The notes beneath the pieces are model-generated. The model was not told the origin of the DNA. It ran no database searches and saw nothing but the letters and a program-made list of their open reading frames with translations. From Psychrobacillus mangrovi (GTDB lineage Bacteria; Bacillota; Bacilli; Bacillales_A; Planococcaceae), in NCBI RefSeq assembly GCF_037104765.1, contig NZ_JBAWSY010000005.1, positions 1 through 64,000 on the forward strand: DNA of 64,000 nucleotides. Reading direction: 5' to 3'. Shown here in pieces: positions 53,379 to 61,424 of the stretch. Position numbers and translations under genes: made by a program. Every line of letters starts with the position of its first letter. The stretch's first letter is position 1.

Positions 53379-54878
53379 TTAACTCTCCAAAATACTGTTA
53401 CCATTCTTTTTCTTTCTATTACTATAAATCGCAAAAATAACAGAAGCTGCAGTGATTAAAAGGAACGTCGCTGCTATTGGAGAAGTTAAAAATGGCATAA
53501 AGTCACCTTGTGAAAGCATTAAACCTCTTCGCAAATTAGTTTCCAATAGAGGGCCAAGTATGAATCCGAGAACTAAAGGTGTAAGCGGAAATCCAAATTT
53601 GACCATTAGATAGCCTAAAATACCAAAGAATAGTAAAGCACCAACATCAAACAATCTATTATTAACACCGAAGGCTCCTACTACACAAAGTCCAATTATA
53701 ATTGGCATTAAGATGTGTTGTGGAATGCTCAGCAATCGAATAAAGCCTTTCATTCCTAAAAATAAGAATATTATCATGAAAATGTTCGCAATCAGGAGTG
53801 CTGCAAAAATTCCGTAAACTACATCTCCACTATTTTGTATTAGTAAAGGACCTGGCTGCAGACCATGTAATACCAGACCACCCAAAAGCATAGCAGTTAC
53901 TGTGTCACCTGGAATTCCTAATGATATTAGAGGTACTAGGGCACCCCCAATAGAGGCGTTATTAGCTGTCTCCGATGCGACTACACCTGCTGGATTTCCC
54001 TTACCAAATGTTTCAGGTTTTTTTGAAAAGTTTTTTGCTGCAACATATGAAATGATATTGGAAGTTCCTCCTCCGATTCCCGGAAGAATTCCGATTACAA
54101 TTCCAATAAAACTTGATCTTACGAAATTCTATCCTTGCCCTAGATATTCTTTCATACTCACTTTGTAACTCATCTTTTTAAGTTGAGCCTTTAATCCCGT
54201 TTTGACCTTCTTTTCCGCCAACAGAAAGATTTCTGATAAGGCGAATAACCCGATTAGCACTGGAAGTATATTAAAGCCTGCATTCATAGAATGGAATCCA
54301 AAAGTAAATCTTGGGAATGCATCTATAGGAGCAGATCCTACCATTGCAAAAGTGATCCCAAGCAAACCTGACATGATTCCTTTTGGTAGTGAATTACCAG
54401 AAAGACTTGCAATCAATGTCAAAGAAAAAATAACTATAGCGAAGTATTCAAATGGACCAAATTGCAAAGCGAGTTTCCCTAAAGGCGGTGAAATTATTAT
54501 GAGAAGAATGATACTAACAAGTCCACCCATGAAAGATGAGACGATAGCAAAATTAAAAGCTTTTCCCGCCTCACCTTTTTGGGCCATTGGAAATCCATCA
54601 AACGTAGTTGCAATTGATGAAGGTGTGCCAGGAAGTTTCAGTAGAATTGCAGGGATAAGTCCACCTGAGACTCCACCAATGTATAACCCCATTAATAACG
54701 ACATCCCTGCTACCGGATCCATTCCATATGTAATCGGCAAACAGATAGCTATGGCCATTGTGGCAGTGAGACCTGGAATAGACCCGAATATAAGTCCTAA
54801 GGCAACTCCTCCGGCAATAAATAAAATAATTTTGAATGTCAATACTGACTCAAATCCCGTTAATAGTAAATCAAACAC
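53379..54878 (-). pseudogene. tctA: tctA of the hexarate cluster with one in-frame amber codon
   Basis: The frame from the GTG at 54878 (AAGGAGG upstream) to 53379 would encode a normal 499-residue TctA, but a TAG at 54129-54131 stops it after 249 residues (MKEYLGQG-stop-NFVRSSF). On both sides the reading frame is the same and all TctA hallmarks are kept: LYIGGVSGGLIPAILLKLPGTPSS near 65 before, and GILPGIGGGTSNIISYVAAKNF plus ETANNASIGGALVPLISLGIPGD after the stop. A change from TGG (Trp) is the simplest source. The residue where it occurs is in the cytoplasmic loop before the second half. Unless suppressed, the transporter is inactive. Confidence 0.88.
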
Positions 54879-54890
54879 AGCTTTGCCTCC

Positions 54891-55406
54891 TTATCCCATA
54901 ATCCCGGTTGGGAGCATGACGTAAAATATAGACCGGAAAACATAATAGATTACAATTGATGTAACAACAGAGATAAGGATGAATAGCCCGTTTTTTCTAT
55001 TAGATTTATGGCTTAGAACCATCATTTGAAAGAAAAGATAAAGGGATGTCATAATTAAAAAACCGATGAACGGCATTAGGACAATGTATCCGATCATTAA
55101 TCCTAATGTAATTATTACTGGTGCGTAACTCTCCTTTTCGTCTTCTGGCACTATTTCCTTCACATTCACTTCTTGTAAATCGATTGAATGTTTTTCATTA
55201 TTCATAGCTTTCATTCTTTTGTAACCGTTTACAATAATGATAATACTAAAGGCACCAATAAGGACTGCAATAATCTTGGGCATGAAATCCGGGCCTATTT
55301 TACTTGTTGTAAGTGCTTTAAAACTAAAAGTTGTTATAAAAATAATAGCGCTTACAATTAATAGAAAAAAACCTGAATAAATGTCATGATACTTACTTAC
55401 CAACAC
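54891..55406 (-). CDS. TTT-family small permease (TctB), hexarate cluster
   Basis: This 171-residue membrane protein has four hydrophobic segments (about 10-30, 38-58, 95-125, 140-165) and a TctB-like TSKIGPDFMPKIIAVLIGAFSIII near 33. A hydrophilic stretch (about 60-88) is longer than in the other TctB of this window. The start is GTG with AAAGGAG upstream. It is the first gene behind the promoter and palindrome at 55433-55497. Confidence 0.82.
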   Translation of the reverse strand: MLVSKYHDIYSGFFLLIVSAIIFITTFSFKALTTSKIGPDFMPKIIAVLIGAFSIIIIVNGYKRMKAMNNEKHSIDLQEVNVKEIVPEDEKESYAPVIITLGLMIGYIVLMPFIGFLIMTSLYLFFQMMVLSHKSNRKNGLFILISVVTSIVIYYVFRSIFYVMLPTGIMG

Positions 55407-55432
55407 GAAAACTCCTTTCTTTACTTAATATT

Positions 55433-55451
55433 TAGAATACATAGTATTCTA
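55433..55451. promoter_or_regulatory. Perfect 19-bp palindrome, likely GntR operator
   Basis: TAGAATAC and GTATTCTA are perfect inverted arms around ATA. It lies 27 bp upstream of tctB and just downstream of the expected transcription start, a good repressor position. The cluster's FCD-GntR protein is the natural candidate. Confidence 0.65.
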
Positions 55452-55467
55452 TTAATATTTAATTATT

Positions 55468-55497
55468 ATTGTAAGACAAATATAACTGTCATGTCAA
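55468..55497 (-). promoter_or_regulatory. SigA promoter of the hexarate operon
   Basis: TTGACA (55492-55497) and TACAAT (55468-55473) are 18 bases apart on the minus strand, about 60 bases upstream of tctB. Confidence 0.7.
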
Positions 55498-55627
55498 TTG
55501 GGTATTTCAGAATTTTTATTATATTCTAAATAGAGCAACTACAGTTTTGGAGTAATATGCAAAATGAAATTTTTCAAAAAGTATATCGGAACTTCCTTTT
55601 ATCAATGGTGGTAAGATTAAATTCAAA

Positions 55628-55661
55628 TAAAAAAAGATGGAGAATTTCTCCCCATCTTTTT
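55628..55661 (-). terminator. Terminator of tlp
   Basis: AAAAAGATGG (55631-55640) pairs with CCATCTTTTT (55652-55661). A and T runs on both sides make it bidirectional, and it ends nine bases after the tlp stop. Confidence 0.85.
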
Positions 55662-55669
55662 ACTAATTA

Positions 55670-55903
55670 TTATGAATAACCGTTTTTTCGCGCTTTCCCT
55701 TCATCGAGAATCTCTTTTCGAAAACCTTCAAGACTCTCTTCACGACGTGCATTTTTCTGCTTTATTGCCTCTAGTTCCCTACCACTGGTATAAGGCATTA
55801 ATTCTTCAGCTGCTTCCATATTGTCCTTTGTATTCTTCACCATATCTTGAAGCTTTTCTACATTATCTGAACGATCATCTGGCTTTGGAGTATTTTTACT
55901 CAT
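55670..55903 (-). CDS. tlp: Small acid-soluble spore protein Tlp
   Basis: This 77-residue hydrophilic protein is Tlp (thioredoxin-like protein), a minor small acid-soluble protein made in the forespore. The signature PKPDDRSDNVEKLQDMVKNT (7-26), the region IKQKNARREESLEGFR (48-63) and the C-terminal ARKNGY are conserved. Known tlp genes are transcribed by sigma-G; a TGAATA box is seen on the minus strand near 55971, with a poor -10 around 55945. AAGGAGGAAC precedes the ATG. It is monocistronic and shows that the organism sporulates. Confidence 0.92.
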   Translation of the reverse strand: MSKNTPKPDDRSDNVEKLQDMVKNTKDNMEAAEELMPYTSGRELEAIKQKNARREESLEGFRKEILDEGKARKNGYS

Positions 55904-56078
55904 TCTTGTTCCTCCTTCTTTTCAAATAAGGTCATACAAGAATTATCGTCCCCATCCAAACTAAAACTATTCAGAATAATAATTAATACAAAAAATTGGT
56001 TATTAATAGAATGAATTAAATAAACAATTTGGGAGAAGATAGAAGAGGAAAATAACTAGAAAAAGAGGCGAAGATGAT

Positions 56079-56720
56079 ATGTCGATGGAATGGTTTAACA
56101 GAGTAACTAGTGAGCTTCAGGAACAATTGGAATCCATTTGTGAGCAATATGACAAAAGTGGACATATGAGTATAAATCAGGCTTCCAAACATCCACGAAT
56201 TGAATTTTTTGTCGAAACAAATCAGGATGAAAGAGAATATTTCTTTACTCTGCTTTTCGACCCTCATAATGAAGAATTTTACGAAGAAAGTTTTGATACA
56301 GTACTCCAACAACCAACAAGAATTATTTTAGATGATATTACAGATATAATTGATGCTGTTCATGAAAGCTTTCATGAATTTATTGACGATGATAACGACG
56401 ATGATTATGATTTCGAAGAGGAATACGAAGTGCTAGATGGTGAAATTACACTTGAAGAAATTGACGTTGAGTGGGAAACTCCAGAAGTTACTGCTTTCCA
56501 TATTGAAGATAAGATTGAAGTAACCTATCAATTTGGCATTGACAGCGCTAATGGAGATGGTGTTTTACGAAGAGTTAACCGTATCTGGACGGAAGACTCC
56601 GAGCTCTTCGAAGACGAAAGTAACTTTAGCTTTAAAAAAGAAGAGGGAAGTACAATCATCGCTATGATTGCCAGCCATCTGGATAAAATGGTTGGCTATG
56701 AAGAAATTATAAACGAATAA
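56079..56720 (+). CDS. Acidic protein of unknown function
   Basis: I do not recognise this 213-residue protein. It is very acidic, with an Asp/Glu-rich stretch (EFIDDDNDDDYDFEEEYE, about 100-118) and no membrane segment or signal. The N-terminal part (WFNRVTSELQEQLESICEQYDK) is helical; the middle and end look like mixed alpha/beta. The ATG at 56079 has GAGG about ten bases upstream. It has no neighbours in the same operon. Two domains separated by an acidic hinge are possible. Confidence 0.7.
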   Translation: MSMEWFNRVTSELQEQLESICEQYDKSGHMSINQASKHPRIEFFVETNQDEREYFFTLLFDPHNEEFYEESFDTVLQQPTRIILDDITDIIDAVHESFHEFIDDDNDDDYDFEEEYEVLDGEITLEEIDVEWETPEVTAFHIEDKIEVTYQFGIDSANGDGVLRRVNRIWTEDSELFEDESNFSFKKEEGSTIIAMIASHLDKMVGYEEIINE

Positions 56721-56799
56721 ATTAAGATGGCATCTCTAAGTAGTGGTACTCATACTCTAGACAAACTCGAATAAATTTTTTATAGGATAGATCAGGTTT

Positions 56800-56914
56800 T
56801 CCGAAGCTTACCGCTCGCTTTCCGCGGGCGAGCGCCGAGCCGCTTCGTCGCTACGCTCCTGCAGGGTCTCGTCTGCCTCGCTTTTCCCGCAGGAGTCGAG
56901 CGGACGCTTCTCCA
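56800..56914. repeat. GC-rich palindromic repeat, Bacillales type
   Basis: The element reads CCGCTCGCTTTCCGCGGGCG at the left, with CGCTTCGTCGCTACGCTCCTGC in the middle, and CCGCAGGAGTCGAGCGGACGC at the right. The two ends are imperfect inverted repeats. I recall similar intergenic elements in many Bacillaceae genomes. It is a different family from those at 4.5-5.0 kb. Confidence 0.75.
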
Positions 56915-56923
56915 AACAATAAA

Positions 56924-57043
56924 ATGCTACCTTATTATTTTCTTTATACCTTTATAAATAATCTTGAGGTAATAGAAAATGATGCTGAGATTCAAAATAA
57001 GGAACGATACCAATTAGACAACTTCCTTTTGTCTAAAGTCTAG
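56924..57043 (+). pseudogene. Small frame, probably the 3' remnant of a lost gene
   Basis: An ATG at 56924 opens 39 codons with a protein-like end (NDAEIQNKERYQLDNFLLSKV) and the stop lies two bases before a strong terminator, as at the end of a normal gene. There is no ribosome site, since the GC-rich repeat abuts the start. The best reading is a gene whose 5' part has been deleted or replaced by the repeat. I do not recognise the family. Confidence 0.35.
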
Positions 57044-57044
57044 G

Positions 57045-57069
57045 CATCTCTGGAAAGAGATGTTTTTTT
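57045..57069 (+). terminator. Terminator after the small remnant frame
   Basis: CATCTCT (57045-57051) pairs perfectly with AGAGATG (57056-57062) around GGAA, followed by seven T. Confidence 0.85.
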
Positions 57070-57207
57070 AACGAAATTCATTTTGGCAAATTAAAACAAT
57101 TAAACTGCTGTTTTAGATTAATTATAAAAAAACATTGCATCTATTAGTGAAAATAATATATAATGTAATATGTCGCTAATAATTATTAGTCAACATACAT
57201 GTACCAC

Positions 57208-57300
57208 GGAGGAATACCCAAGTCTGGCTGAAGGGATCGGTCTTGAAAACCGACAGGCGGGTCATACCGCGCGGGGGTTCGAATCCCTCTTCCTCCTCCA
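57208..57300 (+). tRNA. tRNA-Ser (TGA)
   Basis: A 93-nt class II tRNA with a long variable arm. Acceptor GGAGGAA pairs with TTCCTCC, the anticodon loop CTTGAAA gives TGA, GGTTCGAATCC is the T arm, and CCA is encoded. It is the first of five tRNA genes. Confidence 0.95.
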
Positions 57301-57348
57301 TTTTTATCAGTATTTGTGGTATACTAAAACAAGCAATCATATTATTGT

Positions 57349-57425
<77 letters not shown>

Positions 57426-57428
57426 AAT

Positions 57429-57504
57429 GGTCCCGTGGTGTAGCGGTTAACATGCCTGCCTGTCACGCAGGAGATCGCCGGTTCGATCCCGGTCGGGACC
57501 GCCA
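57429..57504 (+). tRNA. tRNA-Asp (GTC)
   Basis: The 76-nt gene starts GGTCCCG and ends CGGGACC plus GCCA. The anticodon arm CCTGCCTGTCACGCAGG gives GTC. It follows tRNA-fMet by three bases. Confidence 0.95.
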
Positions 57505-57692
57505 TTTAATTTATCATAAGATTCATAGAAGCTGATAAAGAGATACGCAGCATAGTACATACTTAATTGAGATTTAGGATAAGCAAGCAAATCGAGGAAG
57601 CAATCGAACGAAAGAAGGAGCGTACTCAAGTACGTGACTGAATGAGTGAGTGCAGCTGACAAAGAGTTGCGTAGCTTAGCGTAAATCGAAGA
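57505..57692 (+). other. tRNA spacer flanked by 21-bp direct repeats
   Basis: Within the tRNA array, 188 bases separate tRNA-Asp and tRNA-Phe. GCTGATAAAGAGATACGCAGC (57531-57551) is nearly repeated at 57655-57675. Between them, CGTACTCAAGTACG forms a small perfect hairpin in a purine-rich stretch. Such sequence is reminiscent of rRNA operon spacers and could mark deletion of an rRNA gene or a processing signal. Confidence 0.5.
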
Positions 57693-57768
57693 GGCTCAGT
57701 AGCTCAGTCGGTAGAGCAAAGGACTGAAAATCCTTGTGTCGGCGGTTCGATTCCGTCCTGAGCCACCA
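57693..57768 (+). tRNA. tRNA-Phe (GAA)
   Basis: The 76-nt gene starts GGCTCAG and ends CTGAGCC plus ACCA. The anticodon arm AGGACTGAAAATCCT gives GAA. Confidence 0.95.
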
Positions 57769-57775
57769 TAGTAAT

Positions 57776-57849
57776 GCGGGTGTAGTTTAGTGGTAAAACC
57801 TCAGCCTTCCAAGCTGATGATGAGAGTTCGATTCTCTTCACCCGCTCCA
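57776..57849 (+). tRNA. tRNA-Gly (TCC)
   Basis: The 74-nt gene starts GCGGGTG and ends CACCCGC plus TCCA. The anticodon arm CAGCCTTCCAAGCTG gives TCC. It is the last tRNA before a terminator. Confidence 0.95.
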
Positions 57850-57890
57850 ATATTATCTTTGAAAATAGAGAATAAAATAAAAATACATAT

Positions 57891-57933
57891 AATAACCCAT
57901 CCGAGAATTTATTCAAGGATGGGTTATTTTTTA
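57891..57933 (+). terminator. Terminator of the tRNA array
   Basis: AATAACCCATCC (57891-57902) pairs perfectly with GGATGGGTTATT (57917-57928), followed by a T run. Confidence 0.93.
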
Positions 57934-57936
57934 TAG

Positions 57937-58282
57937 TTAAAAAATAGCCCTTCTAATAGGAGGGCACTGAAAAACTCTTTAAGGTATCTATTTAGCGAGT
58001 ATGCGAACGACATTTCGTTCACACACTCGCTTTTTGTCTGAGCACCGTTGATTTCCGTTCCAGACGGACGCTTTCCGCCGGCATGGCTTCAGCCGCTTCC
58101 CTCGCTACGCTCAGTCCAGGGTCTTCAGCACATGCACCTGCCGCTTCGCTTTCGGTGCAGAAAACATTTGCTATTCCGGCTGGAGTCGCCGCCTGAAACG
58201 AAAATCAACTATTGCATGCTTATAATTAAGCCTTTCTTCTATCTAACCCTTAGTGCCCTTCTAACGGAGGACTATTTTTAAA
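57937..58282. mobile_element. MITE-like element or insertion sequence remnant
   Basis: The ends form ~30-bp imperfect terminal inverted repeats: 57937-57968 (TTAAAAAATAGCCC...AGGGCACT) and 58252-58282 (AGTGCCC...TATTTTTAA). GGGCACTGAAAAACTCTTT after the left end resembles ends I associate with IS1182-type elements. No transposase frame is present. Inside are a hairpin (57995-58030) followed by T and a GC-rich palindrome (58048-58209). It lies exactly between the tRNA terminator and the end of the VUT gene. Confidence 0.5.
58048..58209. repeat. GC-rich palindromic repeat inside the MITE-like element
   Basis: TTGATTTCCGTTCCAGACGG at the left is imperfectly inverted at the right (GCCTGAAACGAAAATCAA). 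CGCTTCCCTCGCTACGCTCAGTC in the middle resembles the centre of the repeat at 56800-56914. Confidence 0.65.
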
Positions 58283-58286
58283 TTAA

Positions 58287-58826
58287 TCATTTTGAAAGGA
58301 TACTTTTTTCCTTACTAACATAAACTTGATTCAATATCAGTGCACCTAACATTTGAATAATAGTCTTCACGATAATTTGTCCCAAAATAGCGGCTGGAAC
58401 AGCTTCCCAAGGCAGTATATTAGCTCCAAGTGGACTCAATCCAATTATTACAAAAATAACAGAATCAAGTAATCCTCCAACAATTCCGCTGTAGAACACA
58501 CGCCAAGCCATTGGTAGTTTTAAGCGGGAATAGATCTCTGTATCTGCTGTTTCAGAAACAACAAATGAAAGTGCAGATGCTACCACAATCAATAGTGTAT
58601 CCCCTAATACGAAAGAAACTATTGCGGATAAGGCTAAAGCTATAAAAATGAATAAATACGTCTTTGCTCTGCCATATTTATTTTGAACAAGATCTCGGAA
58701 AATGAAAGTAGCTCCAATTAGTAGAGTTCCCATGGGAACGATAAAAATCCCAAATTGTAATGGCGCAAATGCTGCCGTTACCACGTTAGCGGTGATAATA
58801 GATAATAAATAGAATAATATTCTCAT
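58287..58826 (-). CDS. VUT-family transporter, likely queuosine precursor importer (YhhQ-like)
   Basis: This 179-residue membrane protein has about six hydrophobic segments and the VUT/YhhQ features VPMGTLLIGATFIFRDLVQNKYGR near 30-53 and ETADTEIYSRLK near 92. YhhQ of E. coli imports preQ0/preQ1. It lies right after the que genes on the same strand, 50 bases from queE, which supports that role. The ATG at 58826 is chosen since GAGGAGT precedes it; a TTG five codons earlier lacks a site. Confidence 0.85.
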   Translation of the reverse strand: MRILFYLLSIITANVVTAAFAPLQFGIFIVPMGTLLIGATFIFRDLVQNKYGRAKTYLFIFIALALSAIVSFVLGDTLLIVVASALSFVVSETADTEIYSRLKLPMAWRVFYSGIVGGLLDSVIFVIIGLSPLGANILPWEAVPAAILGQIIVKTIIQMLGALILNQVYVSKEKSILSK

Positions 58827-58877
58827 GATGTTACTCCTCAAGTAAATTTAAATATAGTTTTTTTGCCACTCACTTAC

Positions 58878-59606
58878 TTATACACCTCTTTTATTTCCCC
58901 AAACAAGTGCATGTAGCTGTGGCAGTACTTTGACATCCCTTAATTCCTCATCTGCGATCACCCTGTCGATCAATGCCTCATACTTTTCCAATAAGCGACT
59001 GATCAATCGCGGATTATCAGTCGTCGTGATTTCATCATTACCAACCTGGAGATAAAAAGGAATCATTGGGTATCGAAGGTGAACTTTCTTGGCATAATCA
59101 TAATCCTCTTGATTGAAAACGACTATTTTGAGAGATAAATGCTGCTCATTGTTTTGATTTTTAAGCTTTCCAATTATGTCCGAGAGAACCGAAAAGTCCG
59201 TGATCATTCCAGAACTAGGAGGCTTTGGAGAAATAGTCAGTTCATCGATCTCATACAACCACTCTTGCCACTTGCTTCCCTGCGTCTCCACTCCGATCTT
59301 TATCTCGTTTTCTTTTAAAATAGCAATGAGTGCATTTAGATTGCGAAGAAGTACAGGATTTCCACCAGAAATCGTGACAAATGAAAAACCGTTGCCACCA
59401 AGGCGTTTCAACTCAGACCAAATTTCTTCTGCTGTCATTTGGACAATAAGATGCTTCCCGCTGCCATCCCATGTAAACGATGAATCACACCAGGAACAGG
59501 AATAGTCACAGCCCGCAGTCCGCACAAACATAGTCTTCTGGCCGACTACCATTCCCTCACCTTGAATCGTCGGTCCAAAAATCTCCATAACAGGTACCTT
59601 ACTCAA
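58878..59606 (-). CDS. queE: 7-carboxy-7-deazaguanine synthase
   Basis: This radical-SAM enzyme converts 6-carboxytetrahydropterin to 7-carboxy-7-deazaguanine. The cluster motif is CDYSCSWC (C-x3-C-x2-C), with IFGPTIQGEGMV just after the start and VTISGGNP, LTISPKPPSSGM, PFYLQVGNDE and LPQLHALVWGNKRGV further on. The TTG at 59606 gives 242 residues with a start (SKVPVMEIFGP) that aligns with B. subtilis QueE (243). It overlaps the queD stop. Longer frames to 59654 have no ribosome site; an ATG at 59588 is an alternative. Confidence 0.93.
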   Translation of the reverse strand: MSKVPVMEIFGPTIQGEGMVVGQKTMFVRTAGCDYSCSWCDSSFTWDGSGKHLIVQMTAEEIWSELKRLGGNGFSFVTISGGNPVLLRNLNALIAILKENEIKIGVETQGSKWQEWLYEIDELTISPKPPSSGMITDFSVLSDIIGKLKNQNNEQHLSLKIVVFNQEDYDYAKKVHLRYPMIPFYLQVGNDEITTTDNPRLISRLLEKYEALIDRVIADEELRDVKVLPQLHALVWGNKRGV

Positions 59607-60072
59607 CTTCCATCCACTCCCGTCTCGCTTCAGCATAGCTTGTTGGAGTTTCATAAAGTCGAATAAATTCTACACGCGCCCCGTTATATCTTTGTTCATC
59701 AAGCAATGCATCAGCTAACTTTTCGTAGATCCAGACAACAATGTTTTCTGCCGTTGTATTCATGGATGGAAGAGTTTCATTTAGATAACGATGATCCAAA
59801 TAAATCTCTATTTTTTGTTTCCATATTTCTTTTATATCGCCAAAATCAATCATCAACCCGCGATCATCCGTATAACCACTAAGTCCTAAAACAGCACGGT
59901 ACGTATGGCCATGTAGATTTTTACATTTCCCTTCGTAGTTATGTAAATGATGGGCAGCATCAAAGGTAAATTCCTTGCTAACAAGAACGCGCTTTGAATG
60001 ATACCTCAATTGACTCCTTTGAATATCTTCATCTATTTTTTGGAGCTTATCGACAATTCTAAAATCAGACAT
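59599..60072 (-). CDS. queD: 6-carboxy-5,6,7,8-tetrahydropterin synthase
   Basis: This 157-residue enzyme converts dihydroneopterin triphosphate to 6-carboxytetrahydropterin. Zinc ligands are in FDAAHHLHNYEGKCKNLHGHTY near 38-59 with catalytic Cys in GKCKN, and the C-terminal residues (DHRYLNE, TAENIVVWIYEKL, VRLYET-like IRLYETPTSYAE) are conserved. An N-terminal ~25-residue extension is typical of Bacillales. It is four bases from queC. Confidence 0.94.
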   Translation of the reverse strand: MSDFRIVDKLQKIDEDIQRSQLRYHSKRVLVSKEFTFDAAHHLHNYEGKCKNLHGHTYRAVLGLSGYTDDRGLMIDFGDIKEIWKQKIEIYLDHRYLNETLPSMNTTAENIVVWIYEKLADALLDEQRYNGARVEFIRLYETPTSYAEARREWMEVE

Positions 60073-60075
60073 GCC

Positions 60076-60735
60076 TTAGGACTCCTTTCGGAAGCTTAAA
60101 TACTCATCGAGCCCTTTTTTCCTTAACTTACAAGCCGGGCATTCACCACAACCATCTGCAATCACGCCGTTATAACAGGTTAACGTTCTTTCCCGAACAA
60201 ACTCAAGTGCCCCAAGCTGATCTGCAAGCTCCCATGTCTGGGCCTTGTTCAACCACATTAGCGGTGTATCAATCACAAAGGAATCGTCCATTGATAAATT
60301 TAACGTTACGTTTAAAGATTTAACAAAAATGTCACGGCAATCTGGATATCCGCTAAAATCCGTTTCACAAACTCCAGTCACGATATGCTTGGCCCCTACT
60401 TGGCTCGCTAAAACTCCGGCAAATGAAAGAAACAGCAGATTCCGCCCGGGTACAAAAGTCGATGGCAGTTCGCCTTCTTCTCCGTCTTTTACCGCTATGT
60501 CATCTCGAGTCAATGCATTCGGAGCAAGCTGATTCAGAAGAGACATATCCAAAATATGATGCTTAATACCAAGCTCCTCTGTTATCTCTTTCGCACATTC
60601 AATTTCAAGACTATGCCTTTGACCATAATCGAAAGTTACTGCCTCAATCTCTTTAAAACGTTCTTTTGCCCAGAACAGACAAGTCGTACTGTCCTGACCT
60701 CCACTAAACACAATGATTGCTTTTTCTTTCTTCAT
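60076..60735 (-). CDS. queC: 7-cyano-7-deazaguanine synthase
   Basis: This 219-residue ATP-dependent enzyme makes preQ0 from 7-carboxy-7-deazaguanine. The PP-loop is VFSGGQDSTTCLFWA near 9, with FVPGRNLLFLSFA near 103 and the zinc Cys cluster in CYNGVIADGCGECPACKLRKKGL near 188-210. The ATG at 60735 has AAGGGAG eight bases upstream; an upstream ATG frame lacks one. It begins after a weak hairpin that follows queF. Confidence 0.95.
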   Translation of the reverse strand: MKKEKAIIVFSGGQDSTTCLFWAKERFKEIEAVTFDYGQRHSLEIECAKEITEELGIKHHILDMSLLNQLAPNALTRDDIAVKDGEEGELPSTFVPGRNLLFLSFAGVLASQVGAKHIVTGVCETDFSGYPDCRDIFVKSLNVTLNLSMDDSFVIDTPLMWLNKAQTWELADQLGALEFVRERTLTCYNGVIADGCGECPACKLRKKGLDEYLSFRKES

Positions 60736-60748
60736 CTGTAAAACTCCC

Positions 60749-60785
60749 TTATAACGAAAAAACAGCACCCTAAAAAGAATGCCGT
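60749..60785 (-). terminator. Weak hairpin between queF and queC
   Basis: CGGCATTC pairs with GGGTGCTG using G-U pairs, followed by six T on the minus strand. It may only partly stop transcription from queF into queC. Confidence 0.4.
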
Positions 60786-60855
60786 TTTCTTCTTAGTTTT
60801 TTTAATGAGGGTAGCTAATAACCTCTTTCTTCTAAAAGACTATTCAATTACTTAT

Positions 60856-61356
60856 TTATCGATTATCGATTTTTTCTGGGTATAGATCATGGTTCATCAA
60901 ACGATAATTTGCCATCTCTTCGTATTTAGTACCTGGTCTCCCATAGTTGCACCATGGATCAATCGAAATTCCACCTCGCGGTGTAAACTTCCCCCAAACC
61001 TCAATATATCTAGGATCAAGTAATTTAATTAAATCGTTCATGATGATGTTGACACAATCTTCATGGAAATCACCATGGTTTCTAAAACTAAATAAATATA
61101 ATTTTAGCGATTTACTTTCCACAATTTTTTTATCTGGAACGTACGAAATATACATTGTCGCAAAATCCGGCTGTTGTGTAATAGGACATAAACTAGTAAA
61201 CTCTGGACAATTAAATTTTACAAAATAATCCCGATTTGAATGTAGATTATCTACAGACTCTAGTACCTCTGGTGCATATTCAAATGAATATTGTGTGCCT
61301 TGGTTACCCAACAGTGTTAAATCCTTTAAACCTTCTTCTTGGCTTCTGCCAGACAT
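60856..61356 (-). CDS. queF: NADPH-dependent 7-cyano-7-deazaguanine reductase
   Basis: This 166-residue enzyme reduces preQ0 to preQ1. The catalytic Cys is in CPEFTSLCPITQQPDFATMYISYVPD near 50-75 (Cys of SLCPIT, with Asp of QPD), and ESKSLKLYLFSFRNHGDFHEDC near 78 is the QueF motif. AGGAGG precedes the ATG. It is the first gene downstream of the preQ1 riboswitch and precedes queC-queD-queE, whereas B. subtilis has queF last. Confidence 0.95.
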   Translation of the reverse strand: MSGRSQEEGLKDLTLLGNQGTQYSFEYAPEVLESVDNLHSNRDYFVKFNCPEFTSLCPITQQPDFATMYISYVPDKKIVESKSLKLYLFSFRNHGDFHEDCVNIIMNDLIKLLDPRYIEVWGKFTPRGGISIDPWCNYGRPGTKYEEMANYRLMNHDLYPEKIDNR

Positions 61357-61424
61357 AATAAAAACCTCCTAATAAAACTTTTTATAGAGGCATCTCTAAC
61401 ATTCTATTGCAAACGTATAGGATA

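Noticed and set aside
53379..53891. A separate short TctA-like gene
   Set aside because: The upstream codons back to the amber stop are in the same frame and encode conserved TctA sequence, so it is part of one interrupted gene.
54202..54924. Long plus-strand frame of 240 codons opposite tctA
   Set aside because: It is antisense to clear TctA coding sequence, has no ribosome site and no recognisable domains.
55945..55976. Sigma-G promoter of tlp
   Set aside because: TGAATA is present but the -10 (CGATAAT) is 19 bases away, beyond the usual spacing, so it was not listed as a feature.
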